From assembly GCA_029213065.1 (NCBI GenBank), contig JARGPH010000015.1, forward strand, positions 1 to 54,912: DNA of 54,912 bases. The letters are read 5' to 3'. Made by a program: the position numbers and the translations under genes. Source of the DNA: Verrucomicrobiales bacterium (lineage in GTDB: Bacteria; Verrucomicrobiota; Verrucomicrobiia; Verrucomicrobiales; DEV007). Below are positions 42,542 to 51,344 of the stretch, one piece after another (the stretch's first letter is position 1; each line of letters opens with the position of its first letter). The notes under the pieces were generated by a model. It saw nothing but the letters and a program-made list of their open reading frames with translations, made no database searches and was not told the origin of the DNA.

Positions 42542-44524
42542 TTATTCAGCAGGGTCGGCCTCTTCAAATTGTTTACGAATCGCGGAAAAATACCGCAAAA
42601 CATGTTTACGTCGTGAAAGTGGGAGGGTCTGTCCGTCGAGAGCCTGTTCTTCGGCGGCGAGGTAATCGGTCACGATTTCCTGCCGGGTGCGTTCGACCGA
42701 TTCGTTGCGCACTTTTCCATCAACCGCGCGGAAGGTCGAATCGCCGTTGTCATTGATTTGCGCGACCACTTCCGAGTCGCGGGCTGCCTTCGTGGCTTCG
42801 CTTTGATCGTCGATCATTTCGGCGGTGCCGGAACCGGCTTCGTTGCCCCCCTGCCCGGCCTGACTCATTCCCGCCTGAGACGCGGTCACTCCCTGGCCGG
42901 GTGTTGGCGCTTTTGCATCCATCCCCGGAACCGGTGCACTGAGCATGCCTCCTCTGCCTTTTCCGTCACGGGCGTTTTCGCTCATCTGCATGCCAGAGCC
43001 AGACTGTCCCTGAGGCGGCGCTTCCCCCGGAATCGGTGCCCCGAAGGCCTGCTGGGAATTGGGATTGCTCTCGCTCGTTTCGTCGCCCTCCCCCGGAGCC
43101 TGACCGGGAACAGGAACCTGTTTCGAGCCTTCACCGGATTGCTCGCCCGGTTTTTGCTGTCCCGGTGACGGATTCCCCGCTTCCGGAGACTGACCGCTCT
43201 GAGCCATGTGGGGAGCGGTCATCTTCTTAATATCGTTGGAAACCGGATCGGAATCGAGTGACTGCAAACCGCCTCCACCGCCCTGCTGTCCGGCTTCACC
43301 GGAACTGGATTCATCGGCGATCTGCTCCATTCGATCGAGGTCGGAACCGCTGATCTCGCTTCCCGCCTCGCGGAGAGAGCTGGCCATCTGCTCGAGTTTC
43401 TCCTGCGCCTCCTCGCGACTGTCGATGAGCCGGAAATACTTGGCGAGCTCTTCAAATTCGCGGGCGGCCGTTTTCGTCTGCGCATTGAGTAACTTGATCG
43501 AAGCGTTGCCGACCCGCTCTCCGACCGGCTTGGTTTTGTCCTCGTCCGTCGCCGCTGTCATGATGCTTTCCATGACCCGCGTGAGCCGCTCCTGCGTCTC
43601 GATCTGAATGTCATCGCCGTTCAGGATTCCCTGAAGCGTCATCGCTTCATCCGCAGCACCGGAAGCTGACTTGTCCTTGATCGCGAGCCCCAGATCAGCG
43701 GTATCGGGGTGGCTTCGCATTTCGGTGAGCATTTCTTCAGAGGCCCAACCGTCGTCGGTGAGGCCCAGTTTTTCGGCAAGTCGCTCCGCAGCGCGGGCGC
43801 GGGACTCGAGTGCCTCGAGCATTTCACCGGCAGTGAGGTCATCGGACTCAGCTAAATCCTCCGCAACCGAATCGACCTCGGCACGTAACTTCTCGAACTC
43901 GGCTTTCTCCTCTTCGGTGAGAGCATTCAAATCCTCGAAACGGGCTGCTTCCTTTTTAAGTTCGTCGGCTTCCAGTGCCGCGACTTCTTTCATCCCGTCT
44001 GACAACTTCACATCGGCGGAATCAATCGGAAGTCGTCCGAAAGGACTCAGAGAAAAGAGCAAAGCGATCAACGGTGCCACCCAGATCCAACGCAGGCTGG
44101 GAAAAGGAAGCACACCCGGTAAATTCGAAAGCGCCTCGGGAAGGACCCCGCCGGACTTCTTAACGTGCAGGGTTTGCGCCTCGTTCATCTCGCCGCCGCT
44201 CAGAAACGCCCAGGCCGAGGAAAAACGGTCTTTCCATCCCCCTTTTCGATCGAGAAGAAGAAGCGATTCCATCACTCTGGGACGACCCACCCGGGAAAGA
44301 ATGAACCCGATCACCGCCCACAACACGAGAATGGCTAGAACGAAGGCCCATTCCCCCTCGCGCCACTCACCAAACCGGCGCAGTGCGAGAACGATGAACA
44401 GGGCGGCCGCTGCCGCAATCCAATGGCCCCTTTTCAACCAGCGAAGAAAACGCAAGGCCCCGACGCGACGGCGAACTGCTTCGGAAGCAGCCTCATAGTC
44501 GCTAATCTGTAGGGATTCGTTCAA
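42542..44524 (-). CDS. Coiled-coil, Gln/Gly-rich membrane protein (DUF4175-like)
   Basis: A 660-residue protein with three N-terminal membrane helices (about 34-49, 59-78 and 146-161), then a long Glu/Ala-rich helical region (about 175-400, for example LNALTEEEKAEFEKLRAEV), and then a low-complexity Gly/Pro/Gln/Ser part (about 405-590, GEQSGEGSKQVPVPGQAPGE kind). It resembles the DUF4175 and related proteins that accompany MoxR-DUF58-VWA genes in other bacteria, but this is by layout, not by a conserved motif I can cite. It should be inner-membrane-anchored with a large extracytoplasmic or cytosolic stalk; topology is not decidable. Its ends abut the secreted-paralogue gene (57 bases) and the small membrane protein gene. 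Confidence 0.7.
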   Translation of the reverse strand: MNESLQISDYEAASEAVRRRVGALRFLRWLKRGHWIAAAAALFIVLALRRFGEWREGEWAFVLAILVLWAVIGFILSRVGRPRVMESLLLLDRKGGWKDRFSSAWAFLSGGEMNEAQTLHVKKSGGVLPEALSNLPGVLPFPSLRWIWVAPLIALLFSLSPFGRLPIDSADVKLSDGMKEVAALEADELKKEAARFEDLNALTEEEKAEFEKLRAEVDSVAEDLAESDDLTAGEMLEALESRARAAERLAEKLGLTDDGWASEEMLTEMRSHPDTADLGLAIKDKSASGAADEAMTLQGILNGDDIQIETQERLTRVMESIMTAATDEDKTKPVGERVGNASIKLLNAQTKTAAREFEELAKYFRLIDSREEAQEKLEQMASSLREAGSEISGSDLDRMEQIADESSSGEAGQQGGGGGLQSLDSDPVSNDIKKMTAPHMAQSGQSPEAGNPSPGQQKPGEQSGEGSKQVPVPGQAPGEGDETSESNPNSQQAFGAPIPGEAPPQGQSGSGMQMSENARDGKGRGGMLSAPVPGMDAKAPTPGQGVTASQAGMSQAGQGGNEAGSGTAEMIDDQSEATKAARDSEVVAQINDNGDSTFRAVDGKVRNESVERTRQEIVTDYLAAEEQALDGQTLPLSRRKHVLRYFSAIRKQFEEADPAE

Positions 44525-44581
44525 GGTAGGAGAAATAGAAATTTTTCCGGCGTGGTATCACCTTCGTCCGGATGAAGTGGC

Positions 44582-46639
44582 TTAGTCGAGGTTCTTGAGA
44601 ACCCGGTCAATACGACGGGCGACTTCAACGTCGTCCGTTGCCTGACGTTCACGCCGGAGAACTGAGCCGGCAAGGTAGCCAAATGCGCCTAGTTCCAACG
44701 TGGCGCGTTCGCGTTCAGCCCATGAGGAATTGCCGAGCAATGCGACAAGCTCTTTGATTTTGGCGGTATTCTCCGCATTCAGGGAAGGAAGCGGCATCTC
44801 GATCATTTCGACATCCTGAGCTGGAATACTCATTGCGGCATCCTCTACCGAAACGGAAACAATCCCGCTGCTGAAGGTTCCCTCAATGATGCCCCCGTCC
44901 CAACGTTCGATGCGGAAGTTCGGTTTCTGCGACGAAAGCACATTGGCGGCGAGAGCGCTCCGCGGGGTTTGAAGAAGGCGGCGAATCTCCCGGGCCGGTG
45001 TCGCGATCGGCACTTGGTCGCTCAGGAGAACGATTTCCGAATTTCCGACCGTGCCGATCACTTTCTGAAAACCGGAAAGATGAACAGCAGACTTTCCGGC
45101 CTCCGGTTCAAAGGGAATCGCATTCTCATTTCGATTTTCGGTGACAAAGCTTCGCACCGATGCGTGAGGAATCGTAACCGGTCCCAGTCGGTCGATTTCC
45201 AATTGAAGTTCATCCTCACCCGGGAAAATCCGAAGCTCGCTGCCGTCTACGAGCTGAACCCGATAACCGGGAGAGGTCGCATCAGGGTAGAGACGCGCCA
45301 CCTGATCCAGCGAAACCGGAACAACGCCCCAGGGGGTGATCCCCTCGATGGAAACGCCCGATGGATTTTTAAGGAGAAGACGATCGCCTCCGAACGTTTC
45401 CAGCAGCGTCCGCGCAACTTGTGATGGAGCGACCTGCTTTTTCGCGAGGACGAGTCGGTCGAGCTTATCCATCTCGATGACCATCTTCGTGCCGCTCTTC
45501 TGTTTGAAGACGAAATCCGGAGCGGAAATCGACCCCGAGAGGATCTGGCCGTCGCGTAGATAAAGTCGCTCTTTGCCGCCTCCCTGGAACTTTCCGCCGG
45601 TAATCGCAGCAATAGCTTCCAGCGCCACTTCGGCCTCGCCAAACGGCGTCGTGATGACGATGCCCGGACTCGATGCCGCGCCGGGCAGTCGGGTCGTGCC
45701 GCCCACCGCAAGCGTATCGGACTCACCGGGCTCCATATCGAGTGCTTCGAATCCGGCGATGGGAAAGTGCTCATTCAGCCCGAGCCGGTCGTTGCTCACA
45801 TTCAAGACAAACCGCTCCCACTGGGAATCGAGAACCGTGTCTGACTGGCTCAGGGCATAAGGACTGAAAAGACGGAGCAGGGTTCTGCGATCGAAATTCC
45901 CCGGAATCATGACCTGGGCGACACGATGCAAAATCACACCGGTTTCGCCCGGAGCGAGATCCACCTGATAGCGAAAGGTGAGGCCGTAGCGATTCTGCGC
46001 GGAAACGGTCGGTTTGATTGCACTCCCCGCATCGGCGAGCGAAAAGAGAAACGCCTTCGTCGATTGCGAAGCGCCCGGCAAGACGAGAATTCCGCTTTCC
46101 CCCTCTCCGAGAATGACAGGCTCGCTCGTTCCCCTGTCACTGATAAAATGCTTGTAGTTCCCTGAGAAATTAGTCGTCAGTCCGACCGTGAACGTGATCG
46201 GGTCCGTCGAACCGTTGTAGAAAATTTCCGCGAAGCGAAGTCCGCCTCCGGTATCATCGCCGGAAAGATTGGCTCCTCCCGCAACCGAAGAGGTGATCAA
46301 TTTGATCCTCCGCTGCATCTTCAACCCCGGGATCGATTCGACGGGGCGTCCACGGAGAATGAACTCATTTCCGTCGCGCGACATCATCGGCTGGAAGCTG
46401 GTAAACGCCTCGTCGTTGACCGTAAGGACGAGTCCACTGTTAACCATCGTGCTGCCGATGCGGCCGATCGTTCCGTTCGACTCGATATTCCAGGAGTTGC
46501 CCTGCTTATCGGTCCGTATTCCCATCGCAGCCGGAACCACTCCGGGAGCAGGGGCCTCGCGAGACGCCTTCTCCTGAGCAAACGACACGCCCCCGCCTAC
46601 CAGCGTAACGAACACGGTTACGAGGAAAGTTTTTCTCAT
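44582..46639 (-). CDS. Secreted protein of unknown function, paralogue A
   Basis: About 685 residues with a signal peptide (MRKTFLVTVFVTLVGGGVSF, cleavage near FAQEK). The mature part has beta-rich segments without known motifs (WNIESNGTIGRIGSTMVNSG, FRYQVDLAPGETGVILHRVA, YGLTFRYQ) and a C-terminal helical tail (LGNSSWAERERATLELGAFG, HEAT-like). It is a diverged duplicate of the next gene upstream: both have the W-x-x-x-S/T-x-G start, an SG-x-x-L-x-V repeat and a shared middle with ETGVILHR against ETASLYHW. An ATG at 46663, coupled by ATGA to the upstream stop, is an alternative start but spoils the signal peptide. Members act in the envelope; role unknown. Confidence 0.7.
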   Translation of the reverse strand: MRKTFLVTVFVTLVGGGVSFAQEKASREAPAPGVVPAAMGIRTDKQGNSWNIESNGTIGRIGSTMVNSGLVLTVNDEAFTSFQPMMSRDGNEFILRGRPVESIPGLKMQRRIKLITSSVAGGANLSGDDTGGGLRFAEIFYNGSTDPITFTVGLTTNFSGNYKHFISDRGTSEPVILGEGESGILVLPGASQSTKAFLFSLADAGSAIKPTVSAQNRYGLTFRYQVDLAPGETGVILHRVAQVMIPGNFDRRTLLRLFSPYALSQSDTVLDSQWERFVLNVSNDRLGLNEHFPIAGFEALDMEPGESDTLAVGGTTRLPGAASSPGIVITTPFGEAEVALEAIAAITGGKFQGGGKERLYLRDGQILSGSISAPDFVFKQKSGTKMVIEMDKLDRLVLAKKQVAPSQVARTLLETFGGDRLLLKNPSGVSIEGITPWGVVPVSLDQVARLYPDATSPGYRVQLVDGSELRIFPGEDELQLEIDRLGPVTIPHASVRSFVTENRNENAIPFEPEAGKSAVHLSGFQKVIGTVGNSEIVLLSDQVPIATPAREIRRLLQTPRSALAANVLSSQKPNFRIERWDGGIIEGTFSSGIVSVSVEDAAMSIPAQDVEMIEMPLPSLNAENTAKIKELVALLGNSSWAERERATLELGAFGYLAGSVLRRERQATDDVEVARRIDRVLKNLD

Positions 46640-46659
46640 ACAACTGGGTGGAATCAAAA

Positions 46660-48651
46660 TCATTTTGCTTTCGCTTCGCCGGGCGCAGCTCTGTAGGATT
46701 GCAGATAGGCCACCGGAATCTCAATGGCTTTGCCGTCCAGAGCGATCCCGAAGAGCGGCGATACGGGTGAACCGGAAATACGATCTCCGCTTTTTAAAAC
46801 GATCTCAAATCTCAGCGGATCGCTCCCCGCATCCCTTCCCGGTCGCGTCAGCGAGACAATGTTTTCTGTTGCGACTGAAAGGCTCGCCCTTCCGTCATTA
46901 AAGGCAATCATCTCATCCTCGAAACGGCCTGCGAGAACCGTGTTTCCCGAAAGGAGAAATCCGCCTGCCGGGGCGATTGATTTCGGAATCTCGGCAAACT
47001 CGATCCACTGGCCCGACCGCGCGGAAACCTCCAGGCTCGTCGCGCCTGTTTTCCAAATCGCATCCAGCATCACCATGGGAAATTCAATCGTTTTCCCGTC
47101 GAGCCCCTTGAATGAACCGCTTTCCATCGGGAGGAAGGCATTGAATACCGATCCGGCACCGGTCCGTAAAATGAATCCCGGATTCGGGCTCGAGATATAC
47201 CCCAACTCGACAAGGTCGCTGAGACTGATTTGGCCGGCTCCCCACGAAGCGGTGTAATCGAGAGGCTCACTGCTGCTGCCGTCGACTGCGAGAATCACGC
47301 CGCTGCTGAATTTCACAAAATGAGTCGCTTTCGCCGGAGGCGCCCCGTCAGACACTTCGGTGCCGAGAAGGAGCAGTTGAATTTCATCAATACTCAGAGA
47401 TTTGGTGGATTCGCCAACCTTCCAATCGAACTTGGCCTCGGCGAGATCACCGGTAAGGACTTCCCCGTTCCGCAAGTAGAGGAAAGGCTTCATCTCGTTT
47501 CCTGAGTTGCCCCGGATCGCCGCAATTTGTGCCAGAGGAACGACCCGCTCGCCGAATTCATTGCCGGTTATCGTCAGGCTCCCGGTCCGGCTCAGTTCAC
47601 CGGAAATTTGATTGGTTTGCCCCAGCCAGTGCGCATCAGTGCGACGACGGTGCCATCCGATCTGATCCATGAGCTCATTCAAAGCGAGAAGCTCACGCAA
47701 CCGCGAAGGAGCAGCCGTTTCATCGGGAAAGGCCGAGCGGGGAAAATTCACCACCGAGACGGCCTGCAGACTCGATACGCCGGGATTGATGAGCTGATTG
47801 CGCTGCGAGAACTGAGGGATCACTTCAGCGGCCGAGGCGGGAGACTGAAGATTCCGCTGCATCATCCAATGGTAAAGAGAAGCGGTTTCGCCGGCCTTGA
47901 TCGAGAGATTGTATTGGAAGGTGAGTTCACGGGAATTTGTCGAGGCTTGCAGGGCGGGCTCGCCCCCTTCCGCATCCGTCCCCGTCAGGAAAAGAGTATC
48001 GTGACGACCTTCCGCCGGACTGAAATGGACGGTGAGCCCGTTGTCATTCTCGTCCAGTCGCAAAACAGGATCACTCGAAAGTAGATCGCCCCCGGTATCG
48101 TGAAGACTCTGCCATCCGAACGGGTAGGTCGTGCGCAAGACCACGACGACATCGACGGGGTTCGCCCCTGTGTTTTTGATCGAATCGAAAAAGCGAACAC
48201 CGGACCGTTTCGTATCGATCCAGACATCCCGGGAAATAACGAGGTCTTTGCGGGTCTCGGTGAACACGGCATCGATCTTCGAAACGCCTTCCCCGGGAGC
48301 GCGGACCAGTGCTTCGCCGGGCGCGAAAACCGCGTTATCGACGAGAAGATTCATCCCCGACTGGAGATACTGAGTTTCACCGGAAGTGAGGGCTCCGTTT
48401 CCGGTGAGTTGCCAGAAAAACCCGTCCTGATCCTGAACCTGAAAAAGACTGTCTGGAATATCGACAATCTTCTTCGGTGCGACGTCCTGACTCTGCGCGA
48501 TTGGCATCCCTGCGACCGATATGAGGACGGCAATGGCACCTGCTTGAATCGAAGCGGAAATCGACCGGAAAGGCGTCAAAGGAACCGCCCCGAACGGGTT
48601 AATTTTCTCGGCCAATTGCAGGCTTTTTGAGGGGCGGTGGTTCACGATCAT
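46660..48651 (-). CDS. Secreted protein of unknown function, paralogue B
   Basis: A 663-residue exported protein, first of the nine-gene cluster. The N-terminus is long before the hydrophobic core (SASIQAGAIAVLISVAGMPI, about 31-50; cleavage near AQSQD), so the start could lie further in. The mature part mirrors the next gene: FWQLTGNGALTSGETQYLQS, then a beta-rich middle (LTFQYNLSIKAGETASLYHW) and a segment with PLRFEIVLKSGDRISGSPVS near the end. No catalytic motif is seen. The stop overlaps the alternative ATG of the next gene by ATGA. A promoter for the cluster should lie in the 190-base divergent spacer up to 48841. Confidence 0.7.
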   Translation of the reverse strand: MIVNHRPSKSLQLAEKINPFGAVPLTPFRSISASIQAGAIAVLISVAGMPIAQSQDVAPKKIVDIPDSLFQVQDQDGFFWQLTGNGALTSGETQYLQSGMNLLVDNAVFAPGEALVRAPGEGVSKIDAVFTETRKDLVISRDVWIDTKRSGVRFFDSIKNTGANPVDVVVVLRTTYPFGWQSLHDTGGDLLSSDPVLRLDENDNGLTVHFSPAEGRHDTLFLTGTDAEGGEPALQASTNSRELTFQYNLSIKAGETASLYHWMMQRNLQSPASAAEVIPQFSQRNQLINPGVSSLQAVSVVNFPRSAFPDETAAPSRLRELLALNELMDQIGWHRRRTDAHWLGQTNQISGELSRTGSLTITGNEFGERVVPLAQIAAIRGNSGNEMKPFLYLRNGEVLTGDLAEAKFDWKVGESTKSLSIDEIQLLLLGTEVSDGAPPAKATHFVKFSSGVILAVDGSSSEPLDYTASWGAGQISLSDLVELGYISSPNPGFILRTGAGSVFNAFLPMESGSFKGLDGKTIEFPMVMLDAIWKTGATSLEVSARSGQWIEFAEIPKSIAPAGGFLLSGNTVLAGRFEDEMIAFNDGRASLSVATENIVSLTRPGRDAGSDPLRFEIVLKSGDRISGSPVSPLFGIALDGKAIEIPVAYLQSYRAAPGEAKAK

Positions 48652-48841
48652 AAATGGTAACGAATATCAAAGCGTTGGAAACCCAAATTTTCCTCAGTTT
48701 AATTGCTCATTGTGGCTAAAATGGGGCATTTGGGACGTTTTTACCTTGTTTTGCCACAAAATGAAGACGCCCCCGGCCTTCCCTGACCGCGTGCCACGAA
48801 GAGACTTGCCAGAGCGATCCACAACCGGGTAACTTCAGGCT
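48652..48841. promoter_or_regulatory. Divergent spacer upstream of the nine-gene cluster
   Basis: About 190 bases between the secreted paralogue B (minus) and the isomerase-like gene (plus). TGTGGC near 48711 and GCCACA near 48753 form a widely spaced 6-base dyad. The region is AT-rich in the middle and should hold two promoters, but none can be assigned firmly. Confidence 0.3.
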
Positions 48842-49744
48842 ATGTTGAATCGCAGAAAATTGATCACCAGTGGAGGCCTCGCGCTTGCCGGACTTTCACT
48901 GACCAACCCATCGCTCAAAGCCCAGCTCCTGAGATCTCAGGTCGATCCCGAATTTGTCATCAAAAACGGACGAATCCGGCAGTCGATCATGGGGTGGTGT
49001 TTCAACAAGCATTACAACGCGGTTGAGCTCGCGCAGGTTTGCAAGGAACTCGGTCTCGTCGCGATGGAGGGTATCCCGAGAGATGCCTACCCCGCAGTGA
49101 AAAAGCTCGGGCTCGATATTTCGCTGATCTCCACGCACGGGTTCGCCAACGGCCCCTGCAATCCTGAGAACCATGACGAAGTCGTCACCAAGCTGAACGA
49201 AGCGATCGACGTGGCCAAAGATGTCGGCTGCAAGAACATCATCACCTTCACCGGAATGCGTTTCGATGGAATGGATGACGAAAAGGCCGCTCAGAACTGC
49301 ATCGATACCTGGAAGGAAGTCCTCCCAAAAGCCGAAAAAGCCGGGGTCACCATCGTCCTCGAACACCTCAACTCCCGCGACGACACCCATCCGATGAAAG
49401 GCCATCCCGGCTACTTCGGGGATGACGTCGATTTTTGCGCCGACCTCATCAACCGGGTCGGTTCACCCAATTTCAAACTCCTCTTCGACATCTACCATGT
49501 CTCGGTCATGAACGGCGACATCATCCGCCGCATCCGACAGTATAAGGACATCATCGGGCACTACCACACCGCAGGAAATCCCGGACGGGCCGAGCTCGAC
49601 AACACCCAGGAGATCAATTACCCACCGATCCTCCAGGCAATTCTCGACACCGGATACACAGGCTTCGTCGCTCAGGAATTCATCCCCGAATGGGACGACC
49701 CGCGTCTCGCTCTGCAGCACGCGGCTCAGCTCTGCGATATCTAG
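48842..49744 (+). CDS. Tat-exported sugar isomerase/epimerase-like TIM-barrel protein
   Basis: A 300-residue protein of the xylose-isomerase-like TIM-barrel superfamily, near hydroxypyruvate isomerase. The N-terminus MLNRRKLITSGGLALAGLSL is a twin-arginine-type export signal. Probable metal and catalytic residues are Glu174 (IVLEHLN), Asp216 (LFDIYHV), His242 (HYHTAGNPGR) and Glu279 (VAQEFIPE), placed as in the family. An isomerisation or epimerisation of a keto sugar in the periplasm is likely; the substrate is not readable. An oxidoreductase gene follows 21 bases later on the same strand, also Tat-exported, suggesting consecutive steps on a sugar or its keto derivative. Confidence 0.88.
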   Translation: MLNRRKLITSGGLALAGLSLTNPSLKAQLLRSQVDPEFVIKNGRIRQSIMGWCFNKHYNAVELAQVCKELGLVAMEGIPRDAYPAVKKLGLDISLISTHGFANGPCNPENHDEVVTKLNEAIDVAKDVGCKNIITFTGMRFDGMDDEKAAQNCIDTWKEVLPKAEKAGVTIVLEHLNSRDDTHPMKGHPGYFGDDVDFCADLINRVGSPNFKLLFDIYHVSVMNGDIIRRIRQYKDIIGHYHTAGNPGRAELDNTQEINYPPILQAILDTGYTGFVAQEFIPEWDDPRLALQHAAQLCDI

Positions 49745-49765
49745 AACTCCCCTATCACCCTGACT

Positions 49766-51124
49766 ATGAACAAAAACCCCTCTCGTAGATCTTTCCTCGC
49801 AACCGGCGCCGCCGCGATCGGAGCGCCGACGATCATTCCCGCCTCCGTCCTCGGTAAGAACGCCCCAAGCAACCGCGTCACGATGGGCTTCGTCGGAATG
49901 GGCAACCGTGGCATCGGTGTCATGGAAGCCTTTCTGAAAAACGACGCCGTTCAGGGCGTTGCCGTCGCAGATGTCGAAGAACATCATCAACTGACTCGCA
50001 ACGGCAAAACGAGCCGGGCCTACGGTCGCGCCCCCGGTAAAGCGGCCGTCGAGAAACATTACTCGAAAGCATCGGAATCCGGCAACTGGAGCGGCTGTAA
50101 AGCCTACGAGGACTTTCGCGAAATCACGCAGCGCGACGACATCGACTGCATCATGGTCGCGACACCCGATCACTGGCACGGACTCATCACGATGGACGCG
50201 ATCCAGAACGGAAAAGACGTCTACTGCGAGAAACCGGTCACTCATCTCTACGCCGAGGGCCACGCGATTCATCGTGAAGTGGCAGCGCGCCAAGCCGTTT
50301 TCCAGGTCGGCTCTCAACAGCGCTCGGACAAGGTCTTTCAGCAGGCTGTCGAGCTCGTCAGAAACGGACTCATTGGAAAGGTCTCACGCGTCGAAGTGGG
50401 ACTTCCGAAAGGACACAACGTTCCCGAAGGAGATGCCACTATCAAAACACCACCCTCGGATCTCAACTATGATTTCTGGTGCGGCCCGTCGGAGAAGCTT
50501 CCCTACATGGAAGCCCGCCATCACTGGTCGTGGCGCTGGACAACGGCCTATGGCGGCGGTCAGCTCATGGACTGGATCGGCCACCACAATGACATCGCCC
50601 ATTGGGGCCTCGATATGGATAAAAGCGGCCCGATTTCGGTGGAAGCGAAGAACTGGGTCTATCCCGAAACCGACGTTTACGATTCTCCGGTCGATTACGA
50701 GGTGCATTCCAAATACGCCAATGAGATCGACGTCGTGATCTCATCGAATTTTGCGATGGGTCCCAAGTGGATCGGCGAGAACGGCTGGGTTCACGTGACA
50801 CGCGGCAAGCTCACCGCATCGAATCCGGAATGGGCGGAAAAAGACTTCGTCGCCGGAGACTGGAAGACTTACAAAAACCCCGGGCATCAGCGCAACTTCA
50901 TCGACTGCGTCATCTCCCGCGAGGACACCATTGCCAACGCAGAGACGGCGCACCGCTCGATCACACCGGGCCACCTTGCCTACCTTTCCGAAGCACTGAA
51001 AACCCCGATTCAATGGGATCCAGCCGGGGAAATGGTGGTTGGGAATGATGAGGCTCAGAAACAACTCATGGCGCTTCCGTATCGAGGTGACTGGAAACTC
51101 GGTGAGGTTGAGGCGCTCGGGTAG
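49766..51124 (+). CDS. Tat-exported Gfo/Idh/MocA oxidoreductase
   Basis: A 452-residue NAD(P)-linked oxidoreductase of the Gfo/Idh/MocA family. The Tat motif SRRSFL (6-11) starts a signal that ends near residue 30. The nucleotide fingerprint GMGNRG is at 44-49 (GFVGMGNRGIGV), and the catalytic lysine lies in EKPVTH (155-160). The C-terminal domain has the conserved WHGL, SQQRSD and GGGQLMDW-type patches. Such exported enzymes in PVC bacteria are thought to carry their cofactor along and to oxidise or reduce sugars outside the cytosol. A strong terminator follows 24 bases after the stop. It forms an operon with the isomerase-like gene. Confidence 0.95.
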   Translation: MNKNPSRRSFLATGAAAIGAPTIIPASVLGKNAPSNRVTMGFVGMGNRGIGVMEAFLKNDAVQGVAVADVEEHHQLTRNGKTSRAYGRAPGKAAVEKHYSKASESGNWSGCKAYEDFREITQRDDIDCIMVATPDHWHGLITMDAIQNGKDVYCEKPVTHLYAEGHAIHREVAARQAVFQVGSQQRSDKVFQQAVELVRNGLIGKVSRVEVGLPKGHNVPEGDATIKTPPSDLNYDFWCGPSEKLPYMEARHHWSWRWTTAYGGGQLMDWIGHHNDIAHWGLDMDKSGPISVEAKNWVYPETDVYDSPVDYEVHSKYANEIDVVISSNFAMGPKWIGENGWVHVTRGKLTASNPEWAEKDFVAGDWKTYKNPGHQRNFIDCVISREDTIANAETAHRSITPGHLAYLSEALKTPIQWDPAGEMVVGNDEAQKQLMALPYRGDWKLGEVEALG

Positions 51125-51148
51125 GCGACGTTGTTGCTTTCAATTTTG

Positions 51149-51195
51149 ACGGCGCGAGGTGGATCTTTGGATCTGCCTCGCGCCGTTTCTTTTTG
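51149..51195 (+). terminator. Strong rho-independent terminator
   Basis: An 11-base perfect stem (51149-51159 with 51176-51186) closes a 16-base loop that can itself pair through GATC (51162-51165 and 51170-51173). The T-rich tail TTTCTTTTT follows. It lies 24 bases after the oxidoreductase gene stop and ends the isomerase/oxidoreductase operon. Confidence 0.93.
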
Positions 51196-51219
51196 GTGCT
51201 TGCTACGGTGAGCTGAATC

Positions 51220-51305
51220 GCCCTCGCCCCGGGCGGCGGGAGTCTACCTTCTTCGTTTGAGCTACGAAAGACACCTTGCCGAATCTCGCGGAGCGAGATT
51301 GCCAC
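51220..51305. repeat. Composite REP-like hairpin cluster
   Basis: Three adjacent inverted repeats: a GC-rich one around 51222-51238 followed by GTCTAC, a small one TTCGT / ACGAA at about 51253-51267 with GAGCTA in the loop, and a perfect 8-base stem AATCTCGC / GCGAGATT around GGA at 51282-51300, flanked by GCC on both sides. Two CTAC tetranucleotides lie between the hairpins. The layout is like REP/BIME elements, but of a different sequence family from those at 30755 and 40844. It lies between the terminator and the CdiI-type gene. Confidence 0.6.
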
Positions 51306-51344
51306 ATCCAGAGTTTTTCACGGATTGCCCCGCGCACCATCTTG

